Notes: generated by a model not told the origin, from the letters alone. Positions 30,406 to 42,644 are shown, counted from the stretch's first letter. The stretch: 64,000 nucleotides of DNA from Cydia pomonella (GCF_033807575.1 NC_084706.1:28007204-28071203), one strand, 5' to 3'. A program made the numbers and translations.

Positions 30406-32640
30406 ATCAGTACATCGCCGAGTTTCTTACTAGTAGGTACGAGTATATCGATGGATTTTATTTTATCTCTAGCCGCCGGGGCATATAGAAAAGTCTCTTG
30501 TTCCAATACATTTTAAATCTTTACTTCGATCAATGACAATTTCTTCTGCGAGCCCTATAAGTATGTCTGTAATGAAAGATATTAGGTATGCAATGCATCA
30601 TCATTAATTGAATCAAAATTGCCTTTGTCTTGGCAACTTTTGATCCGGGGCCGGCTAGAGGATAAGTCCACTTTTAACTTTAAATATGGATCAAAATTAT
30701 TAGTCACAGAAAATTTTCAAATCAAATGCGGGTGGTTTTTAACTAACTTCAGAAAAGGGAGTCTCAAAATTTTTGTTTACCCGACTTCCGAAATGAAGGA
30801 AGTTTTCAAAGTAAATAATGTCGCACCAAACTAGCTCTGCTGGGAATTCGCAATGACAGTGTGAAAGTGTTATCTAAACATTAAATATCGATGAAAATTT
30901 AACATATCCCTTTCACATTTGTCGGTATAGCACGCGGACTCTATTAAGCGGCGAGTTAAAAATACAAAATTGATTATTTAATAAACATATCAGTATACAT
31001 AACATCTCAAACTTTTGCGTTTGGAACACATTTTAAAACAAATTTAAAACGGGTCTATCGTCTTTTCGTCGGATAGTTACAGAAATTGATTGATTGTTGT
31101 TGTTTTGACATTTTGCTGGGACATAGTTATCCGCGGCCACGACCAATGAAACCTGCGTCGAAACGCCGGTAATAATGGTAACAACATAATATGTTTGAAA
31201 ATACCAGTGTACATTATTGGGACTTCTGGCGGACTCTAAACTAGTCTGAGCCTATTGGGAGCGTGCACGACTGTCACGCAATCTAGTGTCCGCAAGTCTA
31301 GGGGAAAACGTCAATTCACTACATCTTATAAAACTACTCCAAAACTTAAAACTACTGAACGGATTTTCATACGACTTTCATCTATCAATAGAGTGATTCT
31401 TGAGGAAGGCTTAAGTATATAACTTGTTAAGGTTTTGTGTAAATTGTTTGAAATATAACGATGTTGTCGGAAATAATCACGCTGGCTAGGACCTTAATCG
31501 AAAACGCTGCCTAATCCGTTTGAGCTATAACAACACAATGTATGGTGGGGTTGTTTCTCATTCATAGGTCTACAAAAAAGTCCGCGATGTTAAATGTCTA
31601 TCTTTTAAGGATAACTTACTATATCCATTCTTAACTTCTAGAAAAAGATCACGTAATATGTGGCATTTGCAAAGCTATTTACATGGATACATTATTAACA
31701 ATTATCAAAATAAATACGTTAGGTATATTAAGCATTTCATACAGATTACAATGGTCGGTTACACCATTCAATTTAAATGAATATTTCAGGAGTAATCGTA
31801 AATCAAAGTTTCATTTCGAGCCATATAATTGTACGAAATGTTAAAGACGCTACCCGCAGTTAGTTCAAATTTTTACCACCTTATGCGCTGGGATCGCTTT
31901 ACTTACCCCCACCATGCACTTCGCACGGTCCCAATAACGTACTTTGGGTATGTAACAAAATGTGAAAACTAATTTAGAGAGGAAATATTTGACAAAAGAA
32001 GCCGAAGTGAAGTCACTGGTTCGAATCCAGTCTCGGGTCAAGCAGTGGCATTGGCAGTATGTGATTACTGCTGCGCTGCGCTGCAACGTAACAACACTGC
32101 ATATCTGCTGCAAATGTCTAAAATCTGGGCGGAAACATCGATTTGGGTACCGCACCTTTACCTACTGTATTTGTGAGTATAGGCCTATTTCTGCGAACTT
32201 TATTAATGAGTTAGACTTACTCACCGTAAGACCGAGTAACCCGACAAGTTTTAACCACGCATTCCTAAGATCATAAAGAGCAAAAAATATGATCTGACTT
32301 TTGGCCAAATTCGTCTTTTTATAGGCGAAAAAAAAACATTACATTACAAGAAATGTGTTTTTTTTACTTCCACATGCATTTTGCGAGTTTCTTAAAAAAA
32401 AAAATGTCCGTCAGTAAGTATGTCCGACCTGGCGCCTGAGAACAAGGAGGTCGGAAGAGGCACGGAAAGAAGGAGAAGTAGATGGTATGTCTAAACCAAA
32501 AAGGCGTTTTACACTGAGAAATTAAACAAACATATTTTCACAAGAATTGTCAGTATCTTTAAAAGTCACTTATTTCAGAAAACTTTGACATTTTATTTTC
32601 CAAAAACGGCCAATACACCTTTAAAATCTATAGGGTTACT
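30406..32640. other. Long stretch without a supported gene
   Basis: AT-rich. A tRNA-like relic with GGTTCGAATCCAGTCTCGGG occurs at 32019-32040; the frames over it (31865-32276, both strands) are artefacts of it. A phrase I know as common in moth genomes, CGCGGCCACGACCAATGAAA, is at 31132. Nothing else can be placed. Confidence 0.45.
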
Positions 32641-32644
32641 TGTT

Positions 32645-32785
32645 CACACGGTATATACCTCATCACGCTTAACACACACCACATGTCACCTCAACTTAGA
32701 CGAGGGTCATGTTTGATGCGCACGCAATTTACATACACAGTTGACAGTTGACGTTGATTAGGCTTATGATGTAGTAGCTACTGCC
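32645..32785 (+). repeat. Dispersed repeat G, copy 1
   Basis: TGTCACCTCAACTTAGACGA, TTTGATGCGCACG and CAGTTGACGTTG are shared with 33955-34115. Probably the 3' region of an unidentified retroposon. Confidence 0.55.
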
Positions 32786-33477
32786 TGCGACTTCGTCTGT
32801 TTGGAATGGTGATGGTGATAGATAAAATCTCCATACTAAATATCATCTTCCATCCAAATCCATAGTCCAAATACCTGAATTGTTACAACACTTCATAAAA
32901 AGCGCATATTTAATTTACTGGTACCAAAAGTACCATCTGCTTTTGCTAAAGTTTTCGAAGACTTCCTACATAATAGTATTTGACGCAACCGTTGCATGAG
33001 AAGGGTCAAAAAAGGCGAGTGGCGTGGGTAAAAGTAATATTATCCGAGCATTTTTTGACCTACTTATACAACGTTGCATACTATTTCTACGAATCAACAA
33101 AAATAATATTTTAAACTAGTACAATCATATAGGTAAACAATCTAAAATATAGATAGTTAAGATACCAGAGCATGCAGACTTATTCTTAATTAATTGTAAT
33201 TTTACCTTTGATTACTTTAATTTTAGTTTTAAGTATTAAATGTAAGTTTTAATGTTATATGCTGCGACTGCGAAATGTTGATGAAAAATAATAATAATAA
33301 TACCTACGGAAGTAGCTAATGTACTTTAATTAATATGTTGTAATTTCAATTCCTTTTTTTTATGTTATTTGTACTAGTTATGTAAGTTGACATGTAATCA
33401 CCTATTACCAATAAATAATGAGTATGAGTATGAGTATGTTATAGTATGCAAGTGCATAACAAAATTCAGTTTTCCAA
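32786..33477. other. AT-rich spacer with simple repeats
   Basis: (AAT)n at 33287-33301 and (GAGTAT)n at 33419-33438. The sequence before the second resembles a LINE 3' untranslated end but is not diagnostic. No gene. Confidence 0.4.
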
Positions 33478-33600
33478 GTGAATGAATGAATGAATAAATG
33501 AATGAATATTTATTGCATGTCACATTACATAAATTGTTAAAGGTGGTACATTTTAGAAGGTATACATGTGACGCCCTGCAAGGGCATAGCAATTTAACCT
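33478..33600 (-). mobile_element. LINE 3' tail ending in (TTCA)n
   Basis: GAATGAATGAATGAATAAAT at the left is the tail in minus sense. The adjoining TGCCCTTGCAGGGCGTCACA (minus sense) is a conserved block I know from moth LINE 3' ends. Short and non-coding. Confidence 0.45.
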
Positions 33601-33719
33601 TAAATTTAGATAACTTAAATCTACTTAGCTTAAACTAGGTACATTTTAATCATTTATTATAATGGATGATTTGTATTTTCCTAATCATATTCTTCAATAA
33701 AAAAATCATCTAAGTAAGT

Positions 33720-33905
33720 AAGTGTAACTGGTTCTGGTCTTATTCTTATCATAATCGGTTCAGTGCTTTTAGCGTGAAGAAATAAGAGACAGAGGTCTCC
33801 GGCCTTAAACTATCTCCATAATCTAAATCGGTTTTGTGGTTTTAGCGTGAAGAGGTAACGTACAAACAGACAGACAAAGTTACTTTCACATTTATAATAT
33901 TAATA
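33720..33905 (+). repeat. Tandemly related repeat, TTTTAGCGTGAAGA units
   Basis: The phrase ATCGGTT...TTTTAGCGTGAAGA occurs twice (33753-33780 and 33827-33852), followed by ACAGACAGACAAAG and ATAATATTAATATGGAT. Resembles a retroposon 3' region; class not established. Confidence 0.45.
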
Positions 33906-33954
33906 TGGATTTCTCCGAACTTTACTAATCAAATGAGTTAACCTTATATATCTC

Positions 33955-34115
33955 ACCATACCACCCGTCACCTCAACTGAGGTGAGGGTTGTTTTTGATG
34001 CGCACGTAATCTCTATGACAGACGCTTTACATATATGCCATGAGTGGTTTCACTGGTTCACTGACAGGTAACAGTTGACGTTGTTTAGACTTATAATCCA
34101 CTAGATTTTGCCCGC
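33955..34115 (+). repeat. Dispersed repeat G, copy 2
   Basis: GTCACCTCAACTGAGGTGAG, TTTGATGCGCACG and CAGTTGACGTTG match copy 1 at 32645. An insertion of about 40 bases separates the last two blocks. Confidence 0.55.
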
Positions 34116-34440
34116 AGCTTTGTCTGTGTAGACTACGTTAAACGGTGGGTAAGGAATGATTTAACTTCTTATCTTATTTGCTGAAGAATTGTTGACATGA
34201 TTTTTGAGGATATAATCAAAGTACAAAACCCTATCAAGGCGGTACCAATGATATTATAATTCCAGATAAGCCTTTCAAAATTTAAGTGCAAAAACGGTAC
34301 AAACTGTACATTTGCTATTTAGTCACGCCTAGGCCAGCTATAGCTATAATTTAACGCATAATTTTTATTCTTATTAATTTTCAAATGACTACACAATTTT
34401 TACGATTTTTTATAATTATAACATTTTAAAGATTTTTGTG

Positions 34441-34728
34441 TCTTCTTCTTCTTCCTCGCGTTGTCCCGGCATATTGCCACGGCTCATGGGAGCCTGGGGT
34501 CCGCTTGACAACTAATCCCAAGATTTGGCGTAGGTACTAGTTTTTACGAAAGCGACTGCCATCTGACCTTCCAACCCAGAGGGTAAACTAGGCCTGGTTG
34601 GGATTAGTCCGGTTTCCTCACGATGTTTTCCTTCACCGAAAAGCGACTGGTAAATATCAAATGATATTTCGTACATAAGTTCCGAAAAACTCATTGGTAC
34701 GAGCCCGGGTTTGAACCCGCGACCTCCG
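34441..34728 (-). mobile_element. SINE family A, 5'-truncated, with 11-bp target duplication
   Basis: Reverse complement of 7777-8050 with a TCTTCTTCTTCTTCC tail at the left. The B box (GGTTTGAACCC on the plus strand) is present, the A box is lost. GATTTTTGTGT flanks it at 34431-34441 and 34729-34739, showing that the truncation happened at insertion. Confidence 0.88.
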
Positions 34729-34984
34729 GATTTTTGTGTAATTATATAAAATTCTTCAGTTAATATGTACATAAATCCTTGTTTTGCTGCACTGCACAAT
34801 GTGAAACTATTTATAATATTATACAACATCTATATTACCATAGTCGCAATAAAGTACCTACTATAATATGATATAAAATAAAAAATAAAAATAGAATAAA
34901 TAGTTTATTTATTAAAAAGTGTACAACATTTTCTTAACCTATGACTGCCCCACTAGGCTATGCCTGTGTTGTGGAGTTAGATTG

Positions 34985-35212
34985 ATAAATAAATAAATAA
35001 ATATGATAGGACATTATTACACAAATTGACTAAGTCCTACAGTAAGCTCAATAAGGCTTGTGTTGAGGGTACTTAGACAACGATATATATAATATATGTA
35101 TAAATATTTATAAATACTTAAATACATAGAAAACACCCATGACTCAGGAACAAATATCCATGCTCATCACACGAATAAATGCCCTTACCAGGATTTGAAC
35201 CCGGACTTGAAA
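34985..35212 (-). mobile_element. SINE family B, head-truncated copy
   Basis: TAAATAAATAAATA tail at the left; ACACAAATTGACTAAGTCC and ACCAGGATTTGAACCCGG (B box complement) at the right. The A box part is missing. Confidence 0.8.
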
Positions 35213-35396
35213 ACAATACTATTTTTGAGTTACATCCTACGCTGAAGTTTTGGTTTTATAATAGGTATCTAATACTTAATTATTTTTAATAATAATAACA
35301 GGCTTAAACTAAATAGGAACAATCACAATTAAGGTAGAGTAAAAAATATTACACGAATTTATCTTATAACTGTTGTAGATAGCAATTGTATGTGGG

Positions 35397-35400
<4 letters not shown>

Positions 35401-35472
<72 letters not shown>
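35401..35472. repeat. (GT)36 microsatellite
   Basis: 36 uninterrupted GT units. Frames made of TH repeats on the minus strand are artefacts. Confidence 0.98.
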
Positions 35473-35474
<2 letters not shown>

Positions 35475-35694
35475 AAGTGTGTGATATATGACTAAGCGAA
35501 ATTGAAGGAAAAAATGACCGCTAATAAAACCTACCGAGAAGATAAACAATTGATTTTACCAATCATTCTCTTCATTAGTTGTTCTGTTTCATTATAGCTA
35601 AGATTTTTTATCCAAGACATAACTATTGTTTCAGCTTCACCTGCAGTATAGTTTTTAATATCGCAGTTTTTATTTATTTTATCAAATTTAATAT

Positions 35695-36035
35695 ATGTGC
35701 CGAAAGGAAATTTTGAAATCTTTTTCCAAAACAGTTTGTCCTGGGAACTTAAAAACGCGCTTACTATACGAAGTTCCATTTGCTGACTTGACTAATTCAC
35801 GCTGCATTATCATAGTCACTCTAATGATAGCAAGGTTACGGATGCTGAGCAGTCCATATCCTTATATACGTCTGGTGTAGGGTAAAGCCTGGGTTTTTAA
35901 AGGATTGCCTTAAAACCTCTGTGCTCTGTCTAAGGTAATACGGTGGCGCCGGCCCGGCGGCCCCTCCCCATACGGTGATGCAGTAAGTTAAAATCGGCTG
36001 ACAAAGTGCAGTATATATCATTTTAAGTAGTCTTC
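35695..36035 (-). pseudogene. LINE reverse transcriptase C-terminal fragment
   Basis: In minus sense an open stretch from 36021 reads IYTALCQPILTYCITVWGG, the conserved thumb-side motif of CR1/Jockey-like reverse transcriptases. In another frame, IRNLAIIRVTMIMQREL follows (about 35790-35840). A frameshift separates them and both ends are cut. Clade beyond CR1/Jockey-like is not certain. Confidence 0.75.
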
Positions 36036-36039
36036 TATC

Positions 36040-36497
36040 AGTTGCATCTCTTACTTATAATATGATTATGATATGATATGAATATGATGTGACAATGTAA
36101 TGACAACAACATCAACATCTAATAGGGTTTAATCCATAACAAGATCAAAATTCAACCGATTTCAACTTAGTGCTACAGCTAATAACTTTAAATTGGCTCT
36201 AGAATGGATAAATTAGCAGCAGGAGAGCAGTAAACACGATACATCTCCCGTAAGTAGCTCCTACCTGCCTTGAGACACATTTGTCTTGGCGTCTCATTAC
36301 GGGGCCTGCAGGCGACGTGTGACCGCAGTTAAACCGCGCAGCCGCACATAAACAGTTGAAGGAGGAAGTCATTACGTAAGTAAATGTTCTTTATTGTGCT
36401 CCATAAAGTTGAATATGAACATAAAATGAAATACAAGTTTAGGAATAGATAACAAATGACAGGTGGTCATATTGCTAAAACAACTGATGGTTTTTCA
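36040..36497. other. No gene recognised
   Basis: Short (ATATG)n-like sequence at 36058-36090. A GC-richer patch at 36240-36350 shows no motif I can name. Confidence 0.4.
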
Positions 36498-36694
36498 GAC
36501 ATTGACATATATCTGAAGACGGGTCTTACAGGCAAGAATGGTGCTGTGTTCAATCGTGCAGTCTAAGGCAACTAGTTGCGACCAGTCGCGCGCGTGACGC
36601 CAAATCATCAACTAATCGTATTGTAGCGTTAGACTGCACGATTAGCTCGAATTCGTTTTGCTCTTAAGGCCCGTCTTTAGATATGTGTCAATGC
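36498..36694. mobile_element. MITE-like element with long imperfect inverted ends
   Basis: GACATTGACATATATCTGAA at the left pairs with AGATATGTGTCAATGC at the right. The inner blocks CAATCGTGCAGTCTAA and TTAGACTGCACGATTA also pair. About 197 bp, no coding sequence. The end motif recurs at 45496 and, reversed, at 46928. Confidence 0.7.
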
Positions 36695-36961
36695 TTTCAG
36701 ATCTTTGTGAAAAAAAACCTCTTCACGTAAAAGTCGCTGAACCAATTTAGTTAAAATTTGGTACAGAGATAGTTTGAGTCCTAGAAAAGAACACGCCAGA
36801 GTTTTTATCCCAAAAATCATCATTAAGTGACGGGTATGAAAAGAGAGGTATTTTGTATGGGGAATCAATAACCGCTCAAGCGATTTACATGAAATCTACA
36901 TCTACATATTTGATTTAGTTGTAAATGACCCCAAACTTGACTTAAACAAATATTAATTTCA

Positions 36962-36990
36962 GACCCCTACCCCTACCCTACCCTACCCCC
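36962..36990. repeat. Short C-rich tandem repeat (CTACCC type)
   Basis: A few units of CCCTA/CCCCTA. Not the insect telomere repeat TTAGG. Confidence 0.7.
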
Positions 36991-37129
36991 GACCTAAATC
37001 AACGCCTTATTTGACCTTAAGAACAAGAATAAAAACCGAAATTAATAAACTAAAGTTATTTCTTATGAGACGATACAATAAATACATCTTTGTATTAAAA
37101 AAGATATCTACTAGCAAAATTACAAAGCT

Positions 37130-37260
37130 AAGCTGGGTGACAATCATTTGCCCTACGATAACGTAACGCTTTGTGCCTCTCTATCACTCTTCCATATTAG
37201 TGCGTCAGTGACAGTTGCGTTTCGTTCGCTACGGAGCCTAAACGATTGGAATGTTGGCTA
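37130..37260. repeat. MITE remnant
   Basis: AGCTGGGTGACAATC ... CGATAACGTAACGC ... GCGTTTCGTTCGCTACGGAG resembles an abundant moth hairpin repeat. The two halves pair only partly here. Confidence 0.4.
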
Positions 37261-37349
37261 CGCACCCTGGTCAGTCATCAGATAGGTATTTCGATACGTC
37301 GCATGTTCAAATCTCAACGGTAATAGACTAGAAAAAAATACTTAATTTA

Positions 37350-37615
37350 TAAGATACTTAGCCTTGCCGAGGATGCATGGAGACAGAAGAAACAGCCTCT
37401 CACGTGGTGCTGGAATGCAGCGGAGTGACTCCATACAGGGCTAAACATCTCGGATCTCCGAGAGACCTCCCCGAGGTCCTACTCAACATTAAAGGTTTGA
37501 TAGGATTCCTTGAGGAGCTGGGCTGGCAGGACTAGCCCACCCCCAACATATCACGCAAAATAGGCGCAAGTCGTCGAGTTGCGGAAAATCGCCCGAATAC
37601 AATACAATACAATAC
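37350..37615 (+). pseudogene. LINE 3' end with Cys-His motif, (AATAC)n tail
   Basis: An open stretch 37365-37535 (57 codons including stop) begins CRGCMETEETASHVVLEC, the C-x2-C...H...C signature at the C-terminus of R1/Jockey/I-type LINE proteins that carry RNase H. It is followed by about 60 bases of 3' sequence and AATAC repeats (37596-37615), a LINE-style tail. Everything upstream is missing, so it is a 5'-truncated copy. Confidence 0.82.
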
Positions 37616-37989
37616 AAGATACTTAAGACTGTAAAATAGTAACGAAAATAGAGAATAACCAAAATAAACCTGTAATTCACAGAGTTGCACACAATGCAGC
37701 TGCAGCGGCTTGGAGAAACAATCACTTGATACATCTAGATAGTGCATAAAAGACAGTTCATACATACAAATCGTGTTAGAGTACACATAGAATTAACATT
37801 ATACTGAGAAATTTCGGAATCTGGAATCAAGTTTTTTTTTTAAGATAGTACCTTTATTTTCCCATGAGACTAACTACAAAATCGAAAAAGAAAACTATTA
37901 TGTACCTTGAGGATCTGAAGTAGACGCTCATGACAGTGGTATTTTTTTACAATTTTCATGTCAATCCCAAAGGAAACCTTTTTAAAATG

Positions 37990-38060
37990 ATATGATACAT
38001 ACATACATACATACATACATATAATCACGCCTATTTCCCGAAGGGGGTAATGATATGATA
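37990..38060. repeat. (ACAT)n with adjoining retroposon end
   Basis: Six ACAT units at 37997-38020 followed by ATAATCACGCCTATTTCCCG, a common tail arrangement in moth retroposons. Confidence 0.6.
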
Positions 38061-38489
38061 TCTTAACATATTTGACATTCGGGATCACGAGGCAGTATGG
38101 TGCCAAACATGAGCCTGATGGTAAATGGACACGGAATCTATGGACACTTGCAACTTTGGCGGTACAGAATACTGGTAACTAAATATATATAATATGTGTA
38201 AATACTTTAAAAATAAAGAAAAAAGTACAAGTTACAAATCGTAAAATAGCGATTTGATTGCCGCCAAAAACCAGTGCTTGTTTTCGTATTGTCTAGATGT
38301 TCCCTTTTTAACACTGTAATAAATAGCTGTGTGAGATGTTTGACTTACTGCAGCCTGGCCTTCAGCCTCGCACAGTTATCGGCCTTCGAATACCCAGTCA
38401 CTACACTAGTTAGGAGCGGCACAAGAGATTTCAACTGTCCCTAAAGCTACATGGGTGAATGAATACAGTTTTTAAGAATCACTTGTAAC

Positions 38490-38715
38490 ACGCTATAGTA
38501 TCGTGCTAGCCAGCCCAGCTGCTGGGCGGGCCATGTAGCCCGTATGACAGACAAAAGATGGACTATACAAACCATAACCCCCTCACCACAGGCCATAGAA
38601 ATGCTGGTTTGAAGACATTACCCAAATAGCCGGAAAACACTGGATAGAGATAGGAGAAGATAGAGAAAGTTGGAAAAAACTGGAGGAGGCCTGCACCCAG
38701 AGAGGGTGAGGGTAA
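38490..38715 (+). pseudogene. RTE-type LINE, C-terminal fragment
   Basis: Near 38522 a frame reads GHVARMTDKRW. Further on, 38612-38707 reads FEDITQIAGKHW then EDRESWKKLEEACTQ before TGA. The pattern WAGHxARxxDxRW ... DIxxIAGxxW ... RxxWKxLEEAxTQ is the conserved end of RTE-clade ORF2. The two parts are in different frames and the remainder is absent. Confidence 0.8.
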
Positions 38716-39964
38716 GAGAGAGCAAATAAAACAACTTGTTTAAAAATGCATAAACTAAACGAAAAGAAACGACATGGAAGAAAAGGCTACAATAATAATA
38801 ATAGCTTTTTCTACAATAGTCCCATTGCCTGCTGCGACCGGTTCATGGGTGTCTATTGTTGCGCCTGTGAACGGGTTCCAGCAGGCGTTCTACATGACAT
38901 TAAAGCTTTCCAAGGAGCCTCTACGTGTTAGATCTACTTATATCCCCACGCAAGCCTATCAAAAGACCGGGATTTATAGGCCCGTGAAAACCAAGGAGAT
39001 ACAATAATAATAATAGTATCGTGCTTGGTAGATGCCCCCTGAGTATAGGGCTTATAAGTAGGACAAAAATGCCAAAAACCAGGGATTAAATAGCGACCGA
39101 GGCGACCGTAACCATAGCAACGAGTAACAAGAAAAAATTACATCACCCATACGCTCTATCTACGTGATATAGCGACAGGAGATCTGTGGGGGCCGCAGTG
39201 GCTCGTGGCAATTTATTCGGGCGTTTAGTGTAACGGCGCGTGGCCTGCAGTTCCAGGCGCTTCTTACGGCCGTATTAGTTGCCAAATGAGAGACCATACC
39301 TACGTGTATAGGTATACATATGTTAGTAATATTGCTTATGTTGCAGAAATGATTCGTTATTCCGCATCTATATATCATTGTCTAACAGGAAATTCCGTCA
39401 GTTCCGTTCACCGTTCACTAGGGTGCAACATTAGGATCTGTGGTGGTATTTGATGGTCGATCTGTCTAATCGGCGATCTCTGGAGACCGCAGTGGCGGTT
39501 CTTTGTCGCCAAATACGAGGTATATAATATGATAGTAGTACAATATGTAATTATTATATTGTTCATGAATAAATAAATAATAATAATAATCGTAAAAACC
39601 CGATTTAAGTGAAAACGTTATAAATAACATTGCTGTGCCCTTGAAGGCTCCATGACACTATACTGAATTATATTGTAACACCTTTATGTAATAACATGGA
39701 AAAGCAATACACAGTAAACAAATATGTTTTAACCGTAATTTAATCACTTAAATGTTACATATCTATATAAATTAATGTGCTTAACTTCAAATATTGTTTA
39801 CAAACATTTGTCGTGACATGTTCTATATAAATATGAACTGCCATTCGCCGCGGTCTACCAGCCTGATTCGAACTTTAACTTACGTCAAACATTTGCTAAA
39901 GATACGATATGGATATAAATATGTCAGAGTCAAACTTATTGAAATTTGTATGTCTATTATTTGT
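38716..39964. other. No host gene; AATAATAATAATAG occurs at both ends of a 210-bp block
   Basis: ACAATAATAATAATAG appears at 38788-38803 and 38999-39016 on either side of a 210-bp block with no strong features; it could be an insertion with a microsatellite target. Around 39420-39590 a repeat-like segment ends in AATAAATAAATAATAATAAT. No frame is convincing. Confidence 0.4.
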
Positions 39965-40092
39965 TAAGCGCCACTTGTACCATCCCACTAACCCGGTTAA
40001 ACCGTTAACCCAGTATCAAATTGTACTGGTTACCATGGTAACTCCAGGTTTAACCGGTTAACCAAGGGGTGGGATGGTGCAAGTGGCGCTTA
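39965..40092. mobile_element. MITE, TAAGCGCCACTTG ends
   Basis: TAAGCGCCACTTGTACCATC and its near reverse complement GATGGTGCAAGTGGCGCTTA bound 128 bp. Inner arms GGTTAAACCGTTAACC and GGTTTAACCGGTTAACC pair as well. This hairpin family is frequent in moths and butterflies as I know them. Confidence 0.85.
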
Positions 40093-40155
40093 GTAATATA
40101 ATGCCAATTAGCACGTAGTTTCTTATTGAATGGAAAACAAATGAAAAATTAATTG

Positions 40156-40193
40156 AAAAAAGTGACGTTTGTTGAAACAAAAACGTCACTTTT
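40156..40193. repeat. Short hairpin
   Basis: AAAGTGACGTTTGTTG and CAAAAACGTCACTTTT form about 13 paired bases. Role unknown. Confidence 0.5.
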
Positions 40194-40374
40194 GACACTG
40201 ACATATCCAATTCATATCGTATCTTTAGGAAATTTTTGACGTAATCGGGCCGCTACAATGATGATCGGTTCACGTTGCCTCCACGCTGTGTAATATCACA
40301 CGTCGTGTAGCGCGTTGGGCGGAGTTAAAATACATGAGTTAGATCCTAAAATTACTTTTATTATTTTGGTACTT

Positions 40375-40785
40375 AAAAAAAAACCGGCCAAGTACGAATC
40401 GGACTCGCGCACCGAGGTTTCCGTACAAAAATTTACGGTTTTCGCAGTTTTTCCTTTATCTGTGCTATAAGACGTTGCTTCGTACCAAATTTCAAGATTC
40501 TGAGTTCACGGGAAGTACCCTGTAGGTTTTGATTCTCTTGCGAGTATCGGAAATTTGCGGCATAAACGGCTGTATCTTTTGATTGCGTTGGCTTAGAAGT
40601 TTAATTTTTTCACAGCTCTAAGGGACAGTAGACCTGAGTATTTGATATAAATTCCAGTTTGATACCTCCACGCGTTCCTGAGAAAAGCGCCTTGACAGAC
40701 AGACGGACCGACGAACGGACGGACAACAAAGTGATCCTATAAGAGTTCTGTTTTTTCCTATCGAGGTACGGAACTTCTATTAATA
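40375..40785 (+). repeat. GGCCAAGT family repeat, copy 1
   Basis: Begins AAACCGGCCAAGTACGAATC, includes GACAGACAGACGGACCGACG and ACAAAGTGATCCTATAAG, and ends near GAGGTACGGAAC. Very common in Lepidoptera as I know it. Class unresolved, non-coding. Closest relative is 58445-59490. Confidence 0.8.
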
Positions 40786-40879
40786 CAACGCAGTAATAGC
40801 TCGCAGGAGGGTATCAACCGATCGATTACGATTAACCACACTGAGACAATTAGTAAGTGTCCATATTAGTTAGGTCTTG

Positions 40880-41030
40880 ATCATTCTCACCCGCCGCCCG
40901 CGTCCTGAACACATAGAACATACAGAAAAAAGTGGCTGTGACAGAATCGGACAGACAGACGGACATGACGAATCTATAAGGGTTCCGTTTTTTGCCATTT
41001 GGCTACGGAACCCTAAAAACTCCGCAAGCG
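40880..41030 (+). repeat. GGCCAAGT family, 3' fragment
   Basis: GACAGACAGACGGACATGAC, CTATAAGGGTTCCGTTTTT and GGCTACGGAACCCTAAAAA form the family 3' end. Bases near 40888 and 41030 (TTCTCACCCG and CGGGTGAGAA) make a small flanking inverted repeat. Confidence 0.7.
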
Positions 41031-41359
41031 ACGGGTGAGAACGACCAAGCCCTAAATGCATTGCCATACAGTATACTGAAATCCTACGTAGGGTTACTTC
41101 TCAGGAATGCTTTGACGTTAATATTTTTTTAATTAGAACAAAAGATAAAAAAATATTTTTTTCGAACAAAAGTTATTTGCAATAATCAACAACAAAAAGA
41201 AACACACTGTGTTAATCTTTGGCAGTGTTTTTGACAATTTGTTCGAAATATTTGATAATGATGACATTTTCAAAAGTCAGAAGCTTATTAGTGTCATAAA
41301 TAAAAAAGGTTGAAGAAGGTTCTATACTATTCTTTGAGGATATTACCTTAGGAACACAT

Positions 41360-41510
41360 ACAATTCTCTGGAGGAACTCAACGAGGGGGGGCGGGTTTAG
41401 GGTTGGCAACGCGCATGTAACTCCTCTGGAGTTGCAGGCGTACATAGGCTACGGAGACTGCTTACCATCAGGCGGGCCGTATGATTTTTTGCCACCGACG
41501 TAGTATAAAA
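41360..41510 (+). mobile_element. Retroposon 3' end, CTGCCGGTGAGT family, copy 4
   Basis: CTCAACGAGGG, CTCCTCTGGAGTTGCAGGCG and CATCAGGCGGGCCGTATG, then GTAGTATAAAAAAAAAATAT as tail. 5' part missing. Confidence 0.7.
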
Positions 41511-41847
41511 AAAAAATATAAGCTGCTCCAAAGTAAAAATTGGTAATTTGTTAATTTCTTCGAAACCGCTACACCGGCTGTTATGATACTTTGTATACTG
41601 GTTCTAAATACCCTAATGCATATGTACCTTTCGGCTTTATACAATGGCTAGGGACACACTGTATACAATGCATGGTCTTATAAGAGGATACAATGCATGA
41701 ATGATGCAAAAATATCATTGTTTTGTAAAAAAGACACACTCCCCTTTCTTCAGATAAACAACCGTGTACCGACCTACATGGCTCAAATGCAATCCTCAAT
41801 TTATTACCTTGCTGCAATGACTTGTATACGAAGAAGCCTCCAAATAA

Positions 41848-42115
41848 CCAGTATACGTTTGAACCCGCACAACGCCTAGTTTATACCGAGCGCAAGCTCA
41901 CAATAGTTTGGTTTTTGCTAACACACGCGCGTAAGTCCTTATTTAACCAGTATATGATTGAACCCTGAGAAAGGCTAGTTGATACTGAGTGCGAGCTCAC
42001 AATAGGTTGGTTACTGCTAACACACGCGCGTGAGTCCTTATATTACCAGTATATGATTGAACCCTGAGAAAGGCTAGTTGATACTGAGTGCGAGCTCACA
42101 ATAGGTTGGTTTTTC
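41848..42115. repeat. Tandem repeat, about 98-bp unit, 2.7 copies
   Basis: Units begin ACCAGTATA at 41848, 41946 and 42045 (spacing 98 and 99). Each carries GCGAGCTCACAATAGGTTGG or a near form. Units 2 and 3 are nearly identical, unit 1 more diverged. A small satellite-like array. Confidence 0.9.
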
Positions 42116-42644
42116 AAACGTTCATACTCTTTGTGAGCAGAGTTATAGGAACAAGCAGAGATAATAAATAAGCAGTGCTTTGTTTTAAAACATCTTTAAT
42201 TCATTGGATCGCTATGGCGCATACGACCATTAGAAAGTTACTTAGTTGGCAATAAGGAATTGGGTCAGAAGGAATGCAAGTTGTATGTATTTATGGTACT
42301 GAATGCACGAAGAATAGGCTATTGCACTAGAAATATTTAGTTTTTGCCGAACGATATTTATTTGAGAATTGGGTCAAAATACTTTTCGTCGTTGTCTTGT
42401 TTTTTTTTCCCCAATATGACGGAGTGGTGCTTTTTGTATGGGGTGAAATTTAGTTTTTATATTTTCTCATGTTAATAATAATCTACATTCTACAGCTAGA
42501 AAGGCATGCATAGCACTTGACTTTTTTTTTTATTTGAATAAAGACAAAATTACAAGCGTGAAAGAGTGGTCAGAAACAAGACATCGAAAATAATAAAATT
42601 GTGACCCAATTAAACATTTAAAATGGTTTTTCTTCTCCTAGTCT

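Noticed and set aside
31865..32276. Overlapping frames of 96 and 104 codons on opposite strands
   Set aside because: They overlie a tRNA-like relic and have no protein-like features.
35364..35549. Threonine-histidine repeat protein
   Set aside because: It is the translation of the (GT)n microsatellite.
36962..36990. Telomere-like repeat
   Set aside because: Units are CCCTA/CCCCTA, few and irregular; insect telomeres use TTAGG and the position is internal.
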